DNA from: Gammaproteobacteria bacterium | GTDB lineage: Bacteria; Pseudomonadota; Gammaproteobacteria; UBA6429 | DNA: 5,432 nucleotides | Assembly: GCA_030635835.1 (NCBI GenBank) | Contig: DAOVYB010000090.1 | Span: forward strand, 1-5,432 | Direction of reading: 5' to 3' | Shown here: positions 1 through 5,432 of the stretch, piece by piece | Numbering within the stretch: the stretch's first letter is position 1 | How the letters are laid out: every line of letters begins with the position of its first letter | Position numbers and translations under genes: made by a program | Notes under the pieces: model-generated | The model's input: only the letters and a program-made list of their open reading frames with translations | What the model was told of the DNA's origin: nothing | Databases searched by the model: none

Positions 1-33
1 TACCAAAATAGCCATTAGTTAAACAAATCTAAA

Positions 34-1734
34 TTAAAGCTGCTGAGATAAATCTACCGGTGCATTTTCTAATGTTTCAAATTCAAACATAGCAATGTTT
101 CCACTTGAGATAATGAGTTTACTCAGTTTAACGTAGAATAATTTAGTTTTCATATTCACTGAGAGAATACTACCAATATCATATAGCATTGCCGGAACAA
201 TAATACTTCTTAATTGTTTAATAGAAACTTGTTTTGGAACTAACAGGCTACGGAAATAATCTGTTCCTTTACCTAAACCATCGACTGCTTTAACCGCAAT
301 AGGAACAGCACTGCGTGATAGTGTCATAATTCCCATATCAATATTATTTTCAGGATTAATATGTACCCAACGTATAATACCAATCTTCCAGTGTAAACCT
401 GTTTTACTCTCAAATAAGTAACTAACAATTTCCCCAACTTTGATATTCATATTTTTACATGAATCATCACAGCTTATAGCAAGTCCGGTGTGACTAATAT
501 TGTGCTGTTGCCATGGACTGATTGGATAAGTGGTTTTTTCATGTATACGATCTTTGTGTAAAGCTTCACGATAGATATTGGCAAAAACAGTTGCTTGTTT
601 ATTTTCACCGGCAGAAATGAGCCGTAACTCGTCCATTTCAGGTGTGAAAGCCGTTTTATTAGAGCAATAAAAATGGCAGGCATTGAGACCAAGCGCCATA
701 CGTAATTTTGCACCTCGGTCTTCGCGGTGATTTTCTCGTGTAAGCCTGCTATTCCATGCATCGGTTAAGCGAAGCAACATATCACGTTGTTGACGTTCTT
801 TAAGTGATTGTGGTGTTTCTTCTTCAATGAAATCATCACTATCAACATTAAAGCGTATTACTTTTGTAGTATGTTTATTAAGGCGTGATTTTACTTCACT
901 GATATCAATAACACGCCCGTCAACAGGTTCCCATTCAAGGCTTTTAGGAACATATCGAGGTGACATGTCTGTTGCAAAATCAACAGCGTATTGATCCGAG
1001 ATATGTTTTTTTTCTAATTCGGATATTTCACAAACAGCAGTCCAGGCAGAGACCAGGTAATAAATATCTTCCGCTTCATTTTGCATCAGGTGATAAGGTG
1101 CTGAAAGCGACAATAACACGATACGTTTATAAGCAAGATCAATAGTATATTGAATAGGTAAAGCATGATCGGGATAAGGATCATCGATCGGTTCATTTTG
1201 AATATGTTCATATTCAGCATAACGATAGAGTTGATGAAGTTCACGCCAGACATCGTATTGTGGTGAAGCATAGGTAAGATAGCTTTCAACTATGCTACGC
1301 GCAAGATATTGAATACTGAGATAAATTGATTCGCGTAATAAAAGCTGATCGTTTTCTTTTAACGAAGTTTTAGCCATTAAGTCACTGGTTATCAGTTTAT
1401 AACCATGTGACATTTCACTGAGCAAATCCTGAATAAGTTGTTCGATTAATTTATTTTCGGATGAAAGAGGAAGCTGAGCACACTGTAAAGATTGTTTTAG
1501 TGAAAGCAGAAGTTGTCTGATCGTGGGACGTAATGTATCAAGTAACTGGCTACGTTCAGAGTAAGGGTAACGTGACTGGTTTAGAATTTTTAATTGCTGC
1601 AATACAATTCGTGATGACTTTTGTACGTTACCGGTTGGAATCCCTTTGAGCCAGAGTCGAAAATTTTTTGGCTTTATATAGGGTTTTGGCCGTGTTGTAT
1701 TGAGCAGTGGTAAATTAAGAACGGGTAATGTCAC
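34..1734 (-). CDS. PilZ-like domain protein, possible c-di-GMP-related regulator
   Basis: A 566-residue soluble protein with no signal peptide or membrane segment. The first 290 residues or so look largely helical and carry no motif I can name. A linker follows, and the last 160 residues resemble the PilZ-like domain of a gammaproteobacterial family often annotated as a c-di-GMP-binding protein. What I see there is NISHTG at residues 412-417, fitting the PilZ (D/N)xSxxG signature, then a VGEIVSYLFE strand and an IGIIRWV strand (R455, W456). The RxxxR motif that normally precedes the signature and grips c-di-GMP is not visible; only R389, R396 and K400 lie nearby. Ligand binding is therefore uncertain. 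The start codon is GTG: GGAAA lies 6 bases upstream, an in-frame TAA lies 18 bases upstream, and the nearby ATG is out of frame. Its divergent neighbour is a pseudogene, so context gives no function. I am sure it is a real gene and moderately sure of the domain. Confidence 0.72.
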   Translation of the reverse strand: MTLPVLNLPLLNTTRPKPYIKPKNFRLWLKGIPTGNVQKSSRIVLQQLKILNQSRYPYSERSQLLDTLRPTIRQLLLSLKQSLQCAQLPLSSENKLIEQLIQDLLSEMSHGYKLITSDLMAKTSLKENDQLLLRESIYLSIQYLARSIVESYLTYASPQYDVWRELHQLYRYAEYEHIQNEPIDDPYPDHALPIQYTIDLAYKRIVLLSLSAPYHLMQNEAEDIYYLVSAWTAVCEISELEKKHISDQYAVDFATDMSPRYVPKSLEWEPVDGRVIDISEVKSRLNKHTTKVIRFNVDSDDFIEEETPQSLKERQQRDMLLRLTDAWNSRLTRENHREDRGAKLRMALGLNACHFYCSNKTAFTPEMDELRLISAGENKQATVFANIYREALHKDRIHEKTTYPISPWQQHNISHTGLAISCDDSCKNMNIKVGEIVSYLFESKTGLHWKIGIIRWVHINPENNIDMGIMTLSRSAVPIAVKAVDGLGKGTDYFRSLLVPKQVSIKQLRSIIVPAMLYDIGSILSVNMKTKLFYVKLSKLIISSGNIAMFEFETLENAPVDLSQQL

Positions 1735-2002
1735 GACTAATTTCCATTTTTAGTAGTTTATGTTATTAATGCATTTTCAAACGAGTAGTAATGATCTTAT
1801 TATGTATTTACTCGCCTGATAATACTGCATTTTTCATTATTCCACACTGCAAACTGCAAGGTATTGTTGCTATTCACATTTTTAGCCTGCGTATATCCCG
1901 ATTTTTTGAACCATTGCTCTATTGCTGTGATTTCAAAATAAGACTTCATGATGAGACACATAAACAGGCTTTGTGGATATTGAGGTGTCAGGTGAGGGAG
2001 AG
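1735..2002. other. Divergent intergenic region
   Basis: This 268-base AT-rich gap separates the minus-strand PilZ-like gene from the plus-strand binding-protein pseudogene, so it should hold promoters for both. On the minus strand a TTGAAA hexamer, a good -35 match, reads toward the PilZ-like gene, but no good -10 lies at the right distance. On the plus strand GATAAT within CCTGATAAT (around 1818) is a fair -10 without a matching -35. The only solid signal is the ribosome binding site of the pseudogene at its right end. A 71-codon open frame crossing it looks non-coding. Confidence 0.5.
1990..2000 (+). promoter_or_regulatory. Ribosome binding site of the binding-protein pseudogene
   Basis: The purine-rich stretch AGGTGAGGGAG sits directly before ATG 2003. 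AGGTGA matches the 16S anti-Shine-Dalgarno sequence with 7 bases to the start, and GAGG matches with 5. It selects ATG 2003 over the in-frame ATG at 1973, because only the protein starting at 2003 begins with a proper signal peptide. Confidence 0.8.
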
Positions 2003-2820
2003 ATGAAAAATGTTAAGGATATTGTGTTATTGCTACTTATATTGAATGGATTTTTATCAACATCATTTGCACAGGGTTTAATCTTATCTGCACCACCACG
2101 AGAAACAGCTGAAGCTGGTATGAAAATGTACGGGCCTATTGCTCAACATTTATCAAAATTGCCTGGTGTCACTGTGACATATAAGTATCCTGAAAACTGG
2201 CTAAAGTACCAGCGAGAAATGCGGAATGATAAATACGATATAATTTTTGATGGACCACATTTTATCTCATGGCGTGAACAACACCTGGGTCATGAAGCGA
2301 TAGTAAAAATACCGGGTGATTTACAATTTATTGTCGTGACCGATAAAAGCGATACTAAATATAATCATGTAAATAAATTGATTGGTAAAAAATCTGCGGC
2401 ATTTCACCTCCCAATTTATCAACACTAACGGTTCTTAATTACTTCCGTAACCCGGTTCGGCAACCAATGATTAAAGGTGGTATGGGAAAAGTATTTAAAT
2501 CATTAAAAACATTAGATTGTGCAGCTGCGGTATTACGCACGACTTTTTATAAGTAAAAGCTTAATAAAGAGCAGCGAGAAAATTTAATATCTTTATATAC
2601 CAGCAAACAAATGCCGAATCAGGGAATTTCAGTTAGTCGCCGCGTTAGCCCGGAATTAAAACTACGAATAAGAAAATCTTTAACTATTGGAAATGGTGTT
2701 AACGCTACTGCGGGTATATTAAAACGATTTGGTAGTAAAGCGAAAAGCTTTATTCCCGTTGATGGAAAAGAGTATGCGGGTTATAACAATTTATTAGAGG
2801 GTGTTATTTATGGCTGGTAA
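2003..2820 (+). pseudogene. Decayed phosphate/phosphonate-type ABC transporter substrate-binding protein (PhnD-like)
   Basis: Joining two frames gives about 272 residues, close to the usual length of periplasmic PhnD-like binding proteins. Residues 1-23 are a signal peptide: lysines at 3 and 5, a leucine-rich core, and SFA before the likely cleavage site. The mature part shows family-like blocks: an early YGPIAQHLS segment, DIIFDGPHFISW, then PGDLQFIVV. Frame one runs to 2428 but loses sense after GKK. From base 2392 the other frame reads ICGISPPNLSTL, FRNPVRQP, DCAAAVLR, MPNQGISVSRR and EYAGYNNLL. One base is missing in or near the A6 tract 2387-2392, and a second lesion, TAA at 2554-2556, interrupts the downstream frame between FYK and KLNKEQ. 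No permease or ATPase gene adjoins it. The intact signal peptide and ribosome binding site suggest recent decay. The family call rests on remembered conservation; sequencing error is possible for the A tract but less likely for both lesions. Confidence 0.85.
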
Positions 2821-2840
2821 CAATAATAGAAATAATTTAA

Positions 2841-2872
2841 TAAAAAAGGGTTACATTCGTAACCCTTTTTTA
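2841..2872. terminator. Bidirectional intrinsic terminator
   Basis: A perfect 14-base-pair inverted repeat with a 4-base loop: TAAAAAAGGGTTAC at 2841-2854 pairs with 2859-2872 across ATTC. The GC-containing core GGGTTAC/GTAACCC is flanked by A6 on one side and T6 on the other, so each strand ends in a U tract after the hairpin. It stops plus-strand transcription 20 bases after the pseudogene stop and minus-strand transcription 11 bases after the tRNA CCA end. Confidence 0.88.
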
Positions 2873-2883
2873 TAGTCGTTAAA

Positions 2884-2960
<77 letters not shown>

Positions 2961-2972
2961 AAAACGGGGGCT

Positions 2973-3001
2973 ATTCTACACTATAGTTGGCCGATAGTTA
3001 A
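2973..3001 (-). promoter_or_regulatory. Sigma-70 promoter of the tRNA-Ile2 gene
   Basis: On the minus strand, TTAACT (2996-3001, -35) and TAGAAT (2973-2978, -10) are separated by exactly 17 bases. The bases after the -10 are AGCCCCCG, a GC-rich discriminator of the kind that places stable RNA promoters under stringent (ppGpp) control. The predicted start, about 7 bases past the -10, leaves a leader of only about 6 bases before the mature tRNA. It lies downstream of the rpoD terminator, so the tRNA can be made independently of rpoD. Confidence 0.7.
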
Positions 3002-3034
3002 AACTAATATTTTCCTGTTGCTTGAACAGGTAAT

Positions 3035-3061
3035 AAAAAACCGGCAACTTCCGGTTTTTTT
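3035..3061 (-). terminator. Intrinsic terminator of rpoD
   Basis: AAAAAACCGG (3035-3044) pairs with CCGGTTTTTT (3051-3060) around a 6-base loop. Read on the minus strand, the CCGG hairpin is followed by a T6 run, as expected for an intrinsic terminator. It begins only 2 bases after the rpoD stop codon and so closes the dnaG-rpoD transcript. By symmetry it could also work weakly on the other strand. Confidence 0.85.
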
Positions 3062-3063
3062 GT

Positions 3064-4899
3064 TTACTCGATATCAAGAAAGCTTCTTAAATGATCTGAA
3101 CGACTTGGATGGCGCAATTTACGTAACGCCTTTGCTTCAATCTGACGAATACGTTCTCGAGTTACATCAAACTGCTTACCAACTTCTTCCAGAGTATGAT
3201 CAGTATTCATATCAATACCAAAACGCATACGTAGTACTTTTGCTTCTCGCGCGGTTAGGCCTTCAAGAATGCCCTGAACCGTTTCACCTAAACCACCTGC
3301 TGTGGCTGAATCTACTGGTGATTCAACATTTTGATCTTCAATAAAGTCACCAAGGTGTGAATCTTCATCATCACCAATCGGTGTTTCCATTGAGATAGGT
3401 TCTTTGGCAATTTTAAGCACTTTACGCACTTTATCTTCAGGCATTTCCATGCGTTCAGAGAGTTCTTCTGGTGTTGGTTCACGTCCCATCTCCTGCAGCA
3501 TCTGACGTGAAATACGATTGAGTTTATTAATCGTTTCAATCATGTGTACCGGAATACGAATAGTACGTGCCTGATCTGCAATTGAACGGGTAATCGCCTG
3601 ACGAATCCACCATGTAGCATAAGTCGAGAATTTATAACCACGACGGTATTCAAATTTATCTACCGCTTTCATTAAACCAATGTTGCCTTCCTGAATAAGA
3701 TCAAGGAACTGCAGACCACGGTTGGTGTATTTTTTTGCAATCGAGATAACCAAACGTAAGTTGGCTTCGACCATGTCTTTTTTAGCGCGACGGGCTTTTG
3801 CTTCACCAATCGACATTTTGCGGTTAATCGCTTTAATTTCACTAATCGATAAACCACTTTCTTCACCAATTCTAACCAGTTTGGTTTGTGCTTTAAGTAC
3901 TTCATCATGATGATCTTTTAATACTTCAGAATAACTTTCACCGGCAGCGATATGTTGATCTAACCATTTAAGATCCGTTTCACTATCCGGGAAGGTAGTA
4001 ATGAAATGTTTACGAGGCATATGAGCCTGTTCAACACATACATCTAAAATAATTTTTTCTTGTGCACGAATACGTGTAATCAAGCTACGCATATTAAGCT
4101 GAATGACAATTGTCATTTTAGGCGTAAGTTTTAACTCAGAGATCTGCGTGATAATTTCTTCTAATGTGCTGCTCGTTTTAGGATCGGTGTTGCCATATTT
4201 TTGTAATGCTTCAATATGTTTCGTGTGAAGTTTTTCAATTAAAGTAAAGCGCTCATGTGCTTCTTCTAAATCGATACCAGTATCAACTTCTTCTTCGTCA
4301 TCATCGCTTGCATTACCCGCTGTTTTATTTGCATTGGCTGCCGCTATTTCAGCTGGTGTCGGGATGTTGTCAGGCGCATTAGGATCGATAAAACCTGAAA
4401 TAATATCGGTGAGTTTCATTTCACCTTTTTCGATTTTGGCGTAAGAGTCGACTAAAATTGAGATTGTTTCCGGATAAGAGGAAAGCGCAGCCATCATGTG
4501 GCGTAAACCTGCTTCAATGCGTTTCGCGATGGCAATTTCGCCTTCACGAGTCAGTAATTCAACGGTGCCCATTTCACGCATATACATACGCACTGGATCG
4601 GTAGTACGGCCAAATTCACTTTCAACCGCGGCTAAAGCTTGTGCAGCTTCTTCAGCGGCATCTTCATCAACTGAATTGGTTGCGTTCGCAATGGTGTCTT
4701 CATCCGGTGCTTTTTCATGTACGGTGATGCCCATATCGTTGATCATGCCAACGATATCTTCAATTTGTTCCGGATCGACGATGGTATTCGGTAAATGATC
4801 GTTTACTTCGGCGTAAGTCAGGAATCCCTGTTCTTTTCCTTTAGCAATCAATATCTTAAGTTGAGATTGTTGCTGTTCTTGATTTGTTGCTTGCGACAT
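3064..4899 (-). CDS. rpoD: RNA polymerase primary sigma factor RpoD (sigma-70)
   Basis: A 611-residue housekeeping sigma factor (E. coli has 613) that binds core RNA polymerase and directs it to -10/-35 promoters. Order: region 1.1 at about 12-65 ([25 protein letters not shown]); region 1.2 at about 98-130 ([12 protein letters not shown]); a long non-conserved region with an acidic DDDEEEVD patch at 199-206; region 2 at about 376-452, with the -10-melting tryptophans W430 and W431 inside [12 protein letters not shown]; region 3 with the [14 protein letters not shown] finger; and region 4.2 at about 569-594, with R581 and E582 matching the E. coli -35-contacting R584 and E585. The chosen start is ATG 4899 giving MSQATNQEQ, with GAAGG 5 bases upstream. 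A longer frame from GTG 4956 would add 19 unrelated residues and put the start codon on the promoter. It follows dnaG by 102 bases and ends in its own terminator. Nothing suggests loss of function. Confidence 0.99.
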   Translation of the reverse strand: MSQATNQEQQQSQLKILIAKGKEQGFLTYAEVNDHLPNTIVDPEQIEDIVGMINDMGITVHEKAPDEDTIANATNSVDEDAAEEAAQALAAVESEFGRTTDPVRMYMREMGTVELLTREGEIAIAKRIEAGLRHMMAALSSYPETISILVDSYAKIEKGEMKLTDIISGFIDPNAPDNIPTPAEIAAANANKTAGNASDDDEEEVDTGIDLEEAHERFTLIEKLHTKHIEALQKYGNTDPKTSSTLEEIITQISELKLTPKMTIVIQLNMRSLITRIRAQEKIILDVCVEQAHMPRKHFITTFPDSETDLKWLDQHIAAGESYSEVLKDHHDEVLKAQTKLVRIGEESGLSISEIKAINRKMSIGEAKARRAKKDMVEANLRLVISIAKKYTNRGLQFLDLIQEGNIGLMKAVDKFEYRRGYKFSTYATWWIRQAITRSIADQARTIRIPVHMIETINKLNRISRQMLQEMGREPTPEELSERMEMPEDKVRKVLKIAKEPISMETPIGDDEDSHLGDFIEDQNVESPVDSATAGGLGETVQGILEGLTAREAKVLRMRFGIDMNTDHTLEEVGKQFDVTRERIRQIEAKALRKLRHPSRSDHLRSFLDIE

Positions 4900-4904
4900 A
4901 AAAG

Positions 4905-4909
4905 CCTTC
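4905..4909 (-). promoter_or_regulatory. Ribosome binding site that fixes the rpoD start
   Basis: GAAGG on the minus strand lies 5 bases upstream of ATG 4899. No comparable site precedes the alternative in-frame GTG at 4956, and the protein starting at 4899 aligns with E. coli RpoD from its N-terminal region 1.1. Confidence 0.8.
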
Positions 4910-4947
4910 TTAGCTGTATTAACAATATCGGGGCGTAAAACCAACGA

Positions 4948-4953
4948 ATTATA
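4948..4953 (-). promoter_or_regulatory. -10 element of an rpoD-proximal promoter
   Basis: A perfect TATAAT on the minus strand in the dnaG-rpoD gap. The predicted start is near 4941, giving a leader of about 41 bases before ATG 4899. No good -35 is present at 16-18 bases (GAAGAA at 17), and the bases before the hexamer are GTG rather than the extended -10 TGN. The site may therefore be weak or need an activator or the upstream AT-rich sequence. It would allow rpoD to be transcribed without dnaG. Confidence 0.6.
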
Positions 4954-4984
4954 CACTAGTTTTAAGCGGTTTCTTCTAATATAT

Positions 4985-5002
4985 ATAGCAAATATTTGCT
5001 AT
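4985..5002. repeat. 18-base perfect palindrome upstream of rpoD
   Basis: ATAGCAAATATTTGCTAT is its own reverse complement and overlaps the last base of the dnaG stop codon. Its near edge is about 32 bases upstream of the TATAAT element, a position typical of activator sites or UP-like AT-rich DNA. As RNA it could form a 7-pair hairpin with an ATAT loop, but no U tract follows on the minus strand, so it is not a standard terminator. The palindrome is certain; its role is inference. Confidence 0.55.
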
Positions 5003-5432
5003 TAGTCTGGTTTTGAAGCACTTTTTGAGAGATTTATTTGCTGCAGGAGCATTTTAAACTCCTCCATTTCATCATTACTCAGTTTTCGCTGGTCGGATAT
5101 AGCCTGTAAATCATCGTAACGAAGTTCAATAGACTGTTTTATTAATGCTTCCATTACGCCAATAAACTCAAGTTCTAACTCGGCAATATCATCTAATTCA
5201 GGTCTCTCACTTGCGAGTTTGGCAAGATGGTTTGCTGAGGGCGTTTCGCGCCAGCGTTCAATGAGTGCACTGGTACTTAAATCGGGGTTAATTCTTAATA
5301 TTTCAAGTGCTTCCAGTAATAAATCCATGCCTGGAATATCAAGTTTTTTAAGAATCTCCGTATTTTTCCCTGTTTTATCCCAGTTTTTTGCAATATCAGG
5401 TTGATGAAGCAAATAAGTAATGGCTTTGCGTA
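5002..5432 (-). CDS. dnaG: DNA primase DnaG, C-terminal part (5' end outside the window)
   Basis: The last 142 codons of primase, which makes RNA primers at the replication fork. The gene enters from the right edge, so there is no start codon here; a TTG inside the frame should not be taken as one. The segment corresponds to the DnaB-helicase-binding C-terminal domain, which is mostly helical. It begins with RKAITYLLHQPDIA, aligning with E. coli RAIALLIQNPELA; has PGMDLLLEALEILRINPDLSTSALIERWR, matching the E. coli stretch from PGLGLF to LLEHYR; contains ELDDIAE near E. coli WDDIADK; and ends LSNDEMEEFKMLLQQINL, comparable to the E. coli LSNEERLELWTLNQEL tail. The zinc-binding and Toprim catalytic domains lie outside. 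Consecutive TAA and TAG codons close the frame. The rpoD neighbour downstream confirms the identity. Confidence 0.96.
   Translation of the reverse strand, partial: RKAITYLLHQPDIAKNWDKTGKNTEILKKLDIPGMDLLLEALEILRINPDLSTSALIERWRETPSANHLAKLASERPELDDIAELELEFIGVMEALIKQSIELRYDDLQAISDQRKLSNDEMEEFKMLLQQINLSKSASKPD
5279..5307 (-). promoter_or_regulatory. Candidate heat-shock (sigma-32-like) promoter inside dnaG
   Basis: On the minus strand CTTGAA (5302-5307), a perfect core match to the sigma-32 -35, is followed after 15 bases by CCCGATTT (5279-5286), which differs from CCCCATNT at one fixed position. It would drive rpoD from within the dnaG coding sequence, as the known E. coli rpoD heat-shock promoter does. 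The site is not at the aligned E. coli position and could be a chance product of coding sequence. Confidence 0.3.

Noticed and set aside
474..1289. Open frames antisense to or out of frame with the PilZ-like gene (for example 474-761, 960-1145, 1086-1289)
   Set aside because: They are shadows of the longer 34-1734 frame, lack ribosome binding sites and read as random residues.
1846..1859. Tandem 7-base repeat ACTGCAA x2, with a related ACTGCAT at 1824-1830
   Set aside because: Too short and too few copies to distinguish from chance; not placed against any recognisable promoter.
1973..2005. Upstream in-frame ATG at 1973 as the binding-protein start
   Set aside because: It would put an acidic MDIEVSGEGE stretch before the signal peptide and would ignore the strong ribosome binding site at 1990-2000.
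1791..2006. 71-codon plus-strand open frame in the divergent gap
   Set aside because: No ribosome binding site, unbalanced residue composition with no recognisable motif, and it overlaps the real start of the binding-protein pseudogene.
2384..2395. Programmed -1 ribosomal frameshift at GGTAAAAAATCT
   Set aside because: The tract gives T-AAA-AAA rather than a full slippery heptamer, so P-site re-pairing would be poor, and the second-frame TAA at 2554 would abort the product anyway.
3014..3030. Small hairpin CCTGTT-GCTTG-AACAGG between the tRNA promoter and the rpoD terminator
   Set aside because: Six base pairs only and no U tract on either strand; too weak to call a terminator or regulatory element.
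3018..3344. 108-codon plus-strand frame opposite the end of rpoD
   Set aside because: It runs through the rpoD terminator and antisense to highly conserved sigma region 4; an ordinary shadow frame, as are those at 3312-3539, 3672-3908, 3722-3910, 4496-4798 and 5219-5404.

Overview
The window is chromosomal DNA of an AT-rich gammaproteobacterium (by eye about 40% GC or a little less). The evidence is a dnaG-rpoD pair arranged as in the macromolecular synthesis operon, an RpoD that reads almost residue for residue like the Escherichia coli sigma-70 in regions 2 to 4, and a tRNA-Ile2(CAU) gene just downstream of rpoD, where E. coli has ileX. The order cannot be fixed from this window. The PilZ-related protein and the PhnD-type binding protein look to me like families common in environmental sulfur- or methane-oxidising gammaproteobacteria, but that is an impression and no search was run.

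Layout from left to right. Positions 34-1734 (minus) hold a 566-residue soluble protein with a degenerate PilZ-like C-terminal domain. A possible start of another minus-strand gene lies at the left edge. A 268-base divergent intergenic stretch (1735-2002) has no convincing gene. Positions 2003-2820 (plus) are a decayed gene for a periplasmic phosphate/phosphonate-type ABC transporter binding protein. It has one frameshift at an A tract and one in-frame TAA, and is otherwise full length. A strong two-way terminator (2841-2872) separates it from the convergent tRNA-Ile2 gene (2884-2960, minus), which has its own sigma-70 promoter with a GC-rich discriminator. The rpoD terminator follows (3035-3061), then rpoD (3064-4899, minus), a 102-base gap carrying an rpoD promoter and an 18-base perfect palindrome, and the last 142 codons of dnaG (5002 to the right edge, minus).

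How the genes work together: dnaG (primase) and rpoD (housekeeping sigma factor) are the classical co-transcribed replication/transcription pair, with extra rpoD-specific promoter input from the gap and perhaps from inside dnaG. The tRNA is expressed separately. The PilZ-like gene and the ruined binding-protein gene have no visible link to the housekeeping block. I did not find a new multi-gene system. The points most worth checking are the two-lesion pseudogene, the missing c-di-GMP arginine motif in the PilZ-like protein, and the regulatory sites upstream of rpoD.
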